A stretch of DNA of 64,000 nucleotides from Bacillus safensis FO-36b (GTDB lineage Bacteria; Bacillota; Bacilli; Bacillales; Bacillaceae). Position 1 is the stretch's first letter, and every line of letters starts with the position of its first letter. Positions 59,510-64,000 of this stretch are shown here, one piece after another. The DNA lies in contig NZ_ASJD01000004.1 of the NCBI RefSeq assembly GCF_000691165.1, positions 186,001 through 250,000 of the forward strand, read 5' to 3'. The notes under the pieces are model-generated. The model worked only from the letters and a program-made list of their open reading frames with translations. It was not told where the DNA came from and made no database searches. Both the position numbers and the translations under genes were made by a program.

Positions 59510-60669
59510 GACGATCCCTTCCTTTCTTGTGAAAATGGCACTTTTACATGAATCGTAGTTCCTTTACCTAACTCTGAATGGATACAAAATGTACCACCTG
59601 CTCTTCGGATGCGGTCAGACATCCCTTTCAGCCCAAGTGAAGGAAGGCTCATCTGCTCGTCATATTGAAAACCTTTTCCGTGGTCAATGATTTTCATCTC
59701 CAACGTGTCTTTTGATTGCTCAAGCTTGACCTCGACTTCTTCTACTTCCGCATGTTTTTGACAGTTATTGAGCGCTTCTTGACATACCCGAAACAAAGTT
59801 TCATTGTGAGAATGGTCCATTTCTATACAGCCTGATAAAGATAAAGTGCAGCGTAATCCTAAAAGCTGTGCATACTCTTCAATTGCTGTCGTAAACCCTT
59901 TTTCAAGGCCTCTGGGTCTCAGCTGCCAAATGAGTGACCGCATTTCAATCAGAGCATCTTGTGACAAATGCTGAATAAAATCAATCATTTCCCCTAGATG
60001 TTGATCGCTTGTCATTTGCCGTGCAGCCTTAGCAGTCAGACTCACAGAGAACAGCATTTGGTTGACAGAATCATGCAAGTCCTGTGCGAGCCGGTTTCTT
60101 TCTTCCAGAAGTGCGTGCTGCTGTTCATTTTGCACAAGCTTCATCCGCTGAATGGCGGTGCCAATTTGAAGTGCAATGCTTTCAAGCAAATTCAGCTCCT
60201 CTTGCGTAAATGTGACTTTTCCTTTTGCCGCCACATTTAATAAGCCGAACGTACGCTTACACGCTTTTAGCGGTACAGTCGCATGATGAGTAATTCCTTC
60301 TGTATCCCCAAACTTTTCTTCAATTGCCGTTTCAATCCGTTTGCAGTTAATAATATTGGTGGCTGATTGCAGCGAGCCTTTTGTGTATCGGTTGATGCAA
60401 TAACAATCATTTTGACACATGAGCTGCTTTTGATGCTTTGCAAGTGCTTCAGGTAAGGAAACCTCTGCCATCAGTTCATATGACCCGTCTTTTTCTATAA
60501 AATAAATCCATGCTGAATGAAAGCCTGTGACATCCATCAGCATATGGAGCACTTCATGGAGCGTTTCTTTCATTTCCATGCCTTCATTTAGCTTTTCAGC
60601 AATTTCTTTTAACGTTTTTAATGTTTCAACCTTCTCTTGGTATTCTCCCATACTGTTTACCCCCGGCAT
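59506..60669 (-). CDS. yhcY: Sensor histidine kinase YhcY (GAF domain, NarL-type)
   Basis: A 387-aa cytosolic kinase with no membrane helix: GAF domain (about 20-175), HisKA_3 with His199 in LAQDLHDSVNQML, and HATPase (DHGKGFQYDE, SLGLKGMSDRIRRAGG). The GAF domain holds a cysteine cluster at 85, 89, 91 and 109 (C-x3-C-x-C-x17-C), as in the Fe-S oxygen/redox sensor AirS of Staphylococcus. Two starts are possible: ATG 60669 (GAAGG at 6 nt) or ATG 60651, which gives the B. subtilis length. It overlaps yhcZ. Confidence 0.92.
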   Translation of the reverse strand: MPGVNSMGEYQEKVETLKTLKEIAEKLNEGMEMKETLHEVLHMLMDVTGFHSAWIYFIEKDGSYELMAEVSLPEALAKHQKQLMCQNDCYCINRYTKGSLQSATNIINCKRIETAIEEKFGDTEGITHHATVPLKACKRTFGLLNVAAKGKVTFTQEELNLLESIALQIGTAIQRMKLVQNEQQHALLEERNRLAQDLHDSVNQMLFSVSLTAKAARQMTSDQHLGEMIDFIQHLSQDALIEMRSLIWQLRPRGLEKGFTTAIEEYAQLLGLRCTLSLSGCIEMDHSHNETLFRVCQEALNNCQKHAEVEEVEVKLEQSKDTLEMKIIDHGKGFQYDEQMSLPSLGLKGMSDRIRRAGGTFCIHSELGKGTTIHVKVPFSQERKGSS

Positions 60670-60763
60670 TTGCAGCCTTCACTTATCATTACGCTCATTA
60701 TACCATGAGCCCCCTCGTCGCTCTTTCTCCAAAAGAATGATTTCTTCTCATCCTTTTGGCTGA

Positions 60764-60799
60764 GAAAAGGCCATCATGCATTCATACACGATGGCCTTG
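60764..60799 (-). terminator. Intrinsic terminator of pgcA
   Basis: AAGGCCATC / GATGGCCTT stem, long loop, four T on the minus strand. Confidence 0.8.
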
Positions 60800-60806
60800 T
60801 CTTTCG

Positions 60807-62552
60807 TTATTTCGCTGTTTCTTCCACAATATCATAAACGACTTTCATCACTTCTTCTGACAAATGCTTTAGCTTTTCTTCACTATCTGTTAAAGACGTG
60901 CCTTTGACTGCAATATAAAATTTCACTTTAGGCTCAGTGCCGGAAGGTCTTAAGCAGAACCACGAACCATCCTCAAGGAAATATTTCAGCACATTTGATG
61001 CTGGCAGGTGAATGGTTTCCTCTTTCTTTTCAGCCACAAGTTGTCTTTGACTTGATTGATAATCCTCAATCACTGTGATGCGCTGCCCTGCGATGGCAGC
61101 TGGCGGATTTGTTCTAAAGGTATGAAGGATCGCTGAAATCTGCTCTGCTCCTTCTTTTCCTTTTAAGGTTAACGACTTTAATCCTTCCCGGTAAAATCCA
61201 AATTGCTTAAAAATATCGACAAGCGCATCGTACAAGGACTTGCCCTGCTTTTTATAGAAAGCAGCAACTTCAACGGCTAAAAGTGCCGCTTGCACCGCAT
61301 CTTTATCTCGGGCAAAGTCACCGATTAAATAGCCATAGCTCTCTTCATAACCGAATTGAAACGTGTATTCTCCGCTCTTTTCAAACTGCTTAATTTTTTC
61401 TCCAATAAATTTAAAGCCTGTGAGGGTGTCTATCGTGTCGGCACCAAAAGCTGATGCTACAGCGCGCCCAAGCTCACTTGTGACAATGGTTTTCATCACA
61501 ACGGGACGAGGCGGCAATTGACCCAGCTTTTGTTTTTCAGACAATAAATAATGAAGCAGCAGGGCGCCTGTCTGGTTGCCTGTTAAGACAGTAAATTCTC
61601 CTTCGTGATCTCTGACCGCAATGCCTAACCTGTCAGCGTCTGGGTCTGTGGCAATGAGAATATCTGCATTTTGTTTTTCACCAAGCTTGATGGCGTACTC
61701 AAATGCTGCATGCTCCTCTGGATTCGGCGAGGTCACTGTTGAGAATTGTGGATCTGGTTTTTCCTGCTCAGGCACAACAGTGACATGCTGATATCCAAGA
61801 GCCTGCAGCCCGTTTCTGACAGGGTGATTGGCTGTCCCATGAAGCGGAGTAAACACGACTTTGACATCGACCTCATGTGCCAGCTCAGGGTGCACACTAA
61901 TAGTTTTTAATTTTTCAATATAAGCATGGTCGATTTCTTCTCCGATTATTTTGATCAGCCCTTGCTGTTTCAACGTTTCTTCAGAATCAACTGAAATCGA
62001 CAGTTCATTTTCAATTGCATCTACTTCTTGAATGACTTGATCTGCTTCAAATGGAGGCAGCTGCCCGCCATCTTCACCATACACTTTATAGCCATTATAT
62101 TCTGGTGGATTATGACTTGCTGTCACGACGATTCCAGCAAATGCATGCAGCTCACGAACCGCAAAGGAGAGCTCTGGTGTCGGACGCAATTCATTAAATA
62201 CGTACGTTTGAATGCCCTGTGAAGCAAGTGTTCTGGCTGCTTCCATTGCAAATTCAGGCGATTTATGGCGTGAATCATATGCAATGGCGACGCCTCTTCT
62301 TTTTGCATCCTCTCCATGTTTCGCAATATACGCAGCAAGACCTGCTGATGCTTTACGAACAGTGTACACATTCATTCGGTTCGTGCCTGCACCAATCTCA
62401 CCGCGCATTCCTCCAGTGCCGAACTCAAGGTTTTTGTAGAAACAGTCTTCAAGGGCCTGGTGGTCATCTTGATGCGTCTCCAGCCATTCCTTTAGTTCAG
62501 TATCCAGGTGCTTCTCATTGATCCATCGCTCATAATTCGTCTTCCAACTCAT
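60807..62552 (-). CDS. pgcA: Alpha-phosphoglucomutase PgcA (YhxB)
   Basis: A 581-aa phosphohexomutase interconverting glucose 6-phosphate and glucose 1-phosphate, needed for UDP-glucose, glucolipids and wall teichoic acid glucosylation. The phosphoserine loop is [17 protein letters not shown], the metal loop is [10 protein letters not shown], the sugar loop GYEESYGYL, and the phosphate site [10 protein letters not shown]. Length equals B. subtilis PgcA. RBS GGGGAGGACG before the ATG. Follows glpD in the same direction but after a terminator. Confidence 0.96.
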   Translation of the reverse strand: MSWKTNYERWINEKHLDTELKEWLETHQDDHQALEDCFYKNLEFGTGGMRGEIGAGTNRMNVYTVRKASAGLAAYIAKHGEDAKRRGVAIAYDSRHKSPEFAMEAARTLASQGIQTYVFNELRPTPELSFAVRELHAFAGIVVTASHNPPEYNGYKVYGEDGGQLPPFEADQVIQEVDAIENELSISVDSEETLKQQGLIKIIGEEIDHAYIEKLKTISVHPELAHEVDVKVVFTPLHGTANHPVRNGLQALGYQHVTVVPEQEKPDPQFSTVTSPNPEEHAAFEYAIKLGEKQNADILIATDPDADRLGIAVRDHEGEFTVLTGNQTGALLLHYLLSEKQKLGQLPPRPVVMKTIVTSELGRAVASAFGADTIDTLTGFKFIGEKIKQFEKSGEYTFQFGYEESYGYLIGDFARDKDAVQAALLAVEVAAFYKKQGKSLYDALVDIFKQFGFYREGLKSLTLKGKEGAEQISAILHTFRTNPPAAIAGQRITVIEDYQSSQRQLVAEKKEETIHLPASNVLKYFLEDGSWFCLRPSGTEPKVKFYIAVKGTSLTDSEEKLKHLSEEVMKVVYDIVEETAK

Positions 62553-62666
62553 GGTCGTCCTCCCCAGCTCTTATCATCAATAAAATAACATCTACTGTTA
62601 TTTTATATGGAATCATCCTTTATGTCATGCTATATCATTAGCAGTTGGAAAAAATGCTGCACAAAT

Positions 62667-62693
62667 AAAAAAAGCCGATACATGATCGGCTTT
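62667..62693 (-). terminator. Intrinsic terminator of glpD
   Basis: AAAGCCGAT / ATCGGCTTT stem with a short loop and T run on the minus strand, about 55 nt after the glpD stop. Confidence 0.88.
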
Positions 62694-62703
62694 CAGTTTG
62701 TTC

Positions 62704-62748
62704 ACAAAGGGTTAAAATGATCTTGCTTTAGCCCTTTGTCTTCTTTTT
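62704..62748 (+). repeat. Third copy of the repeated AAAGGG...CCCTTT hairpin, at the glpD 3' end
   Basis: ACAAAGGGTTAAAATGATCT, a short spacer and TTTAGCCCTTTGT, then CTTCTTTTT. The T run is on the plus strand, opposite to glpD transcription, so its orientation does not fit a simple terminator for this gene. Confidence 0.55.
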
Positions 62749-64000
62749 ATTCAGCATCAAGCGGTACGACTGCTTCATGGAATAGTTGATCTAATTCTGT
62801 TTGATATTTCTGTTTTGCTGCTTCATCCCAGCCAAAACGTTCTGCCATATAATCGATGACTGGCTGTGCATATTTTTTTGCCCAATTGATATTAAATAAT
62901 AGGCTTCCTGTTCTTCTTAAGAAGAAGTCAACAGGAGTAACGGCTAATTCTTCTTCAATCGCATAGACAAGCTCTGCCAGTACATACGCTGGAATATTTC
63001 GTTTGTCTGCTTCCCCTTGAAGCTGCTCGACACGTTTGAAGAGACTGCTGACATTTGAGCCATATTTTTCAGCTAGTTTTTGTGCAATCGGTTCTGTTAA
63101 ACCAACAGATGCACCTTCTGCTGTTTTCGCTTGAACAAAGGCTGCCATGTTTTTAGATCCGCCTACATGGCCGCCTGAGATTGGCATATGTTTTGTTTTA
63201 CACGGTCCATAATCTTTGCCCGTTTCCTGTTTCAGTCCATCACGTACTAGATCGACAATATGCTCAGCCATTTTACGGTAGCCTGTTAATTTACCGCCAG
63301 CAATGGTGATTAAGCCTGAAGATGATGTCCACACTTCATCTTTACGAGAAATTTCTGAAGGATCCTTGCCCTCTTCATGAATGAGCGGACGAAGACCGGC
63401 CCAATTGGATTCTACATCTTTTTCTGTAATATTGAGATCAGGGAACATGTACTGAATCGCTTGGATGACATAGTCACGATCGGCCTTTGTCATACGCGGG
63501 TGCTCCAGCTGTTTCTTGTACACTGTATCTGTTGTTCCAACGTACGTTTTGCCTTCTCTTGGAATGGCAAAGACCATACGTTTATCAGGTGTGTCAAAGT
63601 AAATCGCTTGTTTTAATGGAAAGACCGATTGGTCAAATACTAAGTGAATTCCTTTTGTATGCTGTAAATGTTTTCCTTCTTTTGAGTGGTCCTTGTCTCT
63701 CAGCTGATCTACCCATGGACCTGTCGCATTGACGATCTTCTTCGCATACACATCGTAGGTTTTCTGTGTCATGACATCTTCAATGACAACACCAACCACT
63801 TTGCCTTTATCATAAATAAATTCTTTTACTTTCGCATAGTTGACCGCCTCCGCTCCAAATTTCACAGCCTCTTTCATGACTTCGATTGTGAGGCGTGCAT
63901 CATCTGTACGGTATTCAACATAGTAGCCGCCGCCTTTTAAGCCGTCCTTTTTGACAAGCGGTTCTTTTTCAAGTGTTTCTTTTGCACTTAGCATGCTTCT
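62747..64000 (-). CDS. glpD: Aerobic glycerol-3-phosphate dehydrogenase GlpD, partial
   Basis: The C-terminal about 415 residues of an FAD-dependent glycerol-3-phosphate dehydrogenase; the frame stays open to the window edge, so the N-terminal FAD-binding part (about 140 residues) lies beyond it. Visible blocks are KDGLKGGGYYVEYRTDDARL, VNATGPWVDQLRD, FAIPREGKTYVGTTDT, WAGLRPLIHEEGKDPSEISR and the C-terminal DFFLRRTGSLLFN. It passes electrons from glycerol 3-phosphate to quinone at the membrane. The apparent start near 63994 is only an internal Met. Confidence 0.94.
   Translation of the reverse strand, partial: RSMLSAKETLEKEPLVKKDGLKGGGYYVEYRTDDARLTIEVMKEAVKFGAEAVNYAKVKEFIYDKGKVVGVVIEDVMTQKTYDVYAKKIVNATGPWVDQLRDKDHSKEGKHLQHTKGIHLVFDQSVFPLKQAIYFDTPDKRMVFAIPREGKTYVGTTDTVYKKQLEHPRMTKADRDYVIQAIQYMFPDLNITEKDVESNWAGLRPLIHEEGKDPSEISRKDEVWTSSSGLITIAGGKLTGYRKMAEHIVDLVRDGLKQETGKDYGPCKTKHMPISGGHVGGSKNMAAFVQAKTAEGASVGLTEPIAQKLAEKYGSNVSSLFKRVEQLQGEADKRNIPAYVLAELVYAIEEELAVTPVDFFLRRTGSLLFNINWAKKYAQPVIDYMAERFGWDEAAKQKYQTELDQLFHEAVVPLDAE

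Noticed and set aside
1..64000. Standard rRNA or tRNA genes, CRISPR arrays, IS elements
   Set aside because: None seen; the only tRNA-like signal (21359-21423) lacks a normal D-stem and is too short to call a functional tRNA.

Overview
The window is ordinary low-GC Bacillus chromosome. Gene content, gene order and protein sequences fit the Bacillus pumilus group (pumilus/safensis/altitudinis). It corresponds to the B. subtilis glpD-to-prsA stretch, read here from the prsA side, so most genes have named B. subtilis counterparts. No rRNA operon, CRISPR array, IS element or prophage is visible.

Layout. 1-7.9 kb: sscA, the foldase lipoprotein prsA, yhaL, the nuclease/repair operon yhaO-yhaN-yhaM, yhzD and yhaR. 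8-14 kb: the khtSTU K+/H+ antiporter operon, a stand-alone amine N-hydroxylase, hemZ and yhaX. 14-22.6 kb: a candidate catabolite-controlled small RNA, yheA, yheB, the spore genes yheC/yheD/yheE, a yxkF-msmX pair, sspB and yheG. 22.6-31.7 kb: the bmrCD multidrug exporter behind an attenuator-like leader, nhaX (without nhaC), dat, yheN, srtN, yhdY and yhdX. 32-37.6 kb: yhdW, two crcB fluoride-channel genes, a LexA-boxed phage-type regulator, and the paralogous CBS-domain exporters yhdT and mpfA (yhdP) around a MerR gene. 37.6-44.9 kb: plsC, sigM-yhdL-yhdK, bcaP, lytE, phoA. 45-52.7 kb: a complete D-glucarate/D-galactarate catabolic cluster (kdgD, gucD, gudP, gudD, gudR, garD) lying between phoA and spoVR. 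52.7-64 kb: spoVR, hmp divergent from nsrR, a catalase, yhdC, yhdB, the yhcYZ two-component system, pgcA and a glpD that runs off the window.

Control logic that can be read: cre-like CcpA sites (sugar-acid cluster, msmX, small RNA), a repeated GntR-type operator in front of kdgD and gudR, CodY (bcaP), WalR (lytE), PerR plus SigB (catalase), NsrR (hmp), LexA-like boxes (33.9 kb gene), SigM autoregulation and a SigG promoter for sspB.

The most interesting unexplained signals are: (1) a ~240-nt promoter-cre-terminator unit between yhaX and yheA, probably a CcpA-controlled small RNA; (2) a tRNA-like structure ending in CCA inside the 5' leader of sspB; (3) matching hairpins that separate a perfect Shine-Dalgarno from the start codon in both yhdT and mpfA; (4) a small phage-type regulator whose promoter is bracketed by two LexA-like boxes. 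All calls come from reading the sequence; no database search was run, and comparisons with B. subtilis are from memory.
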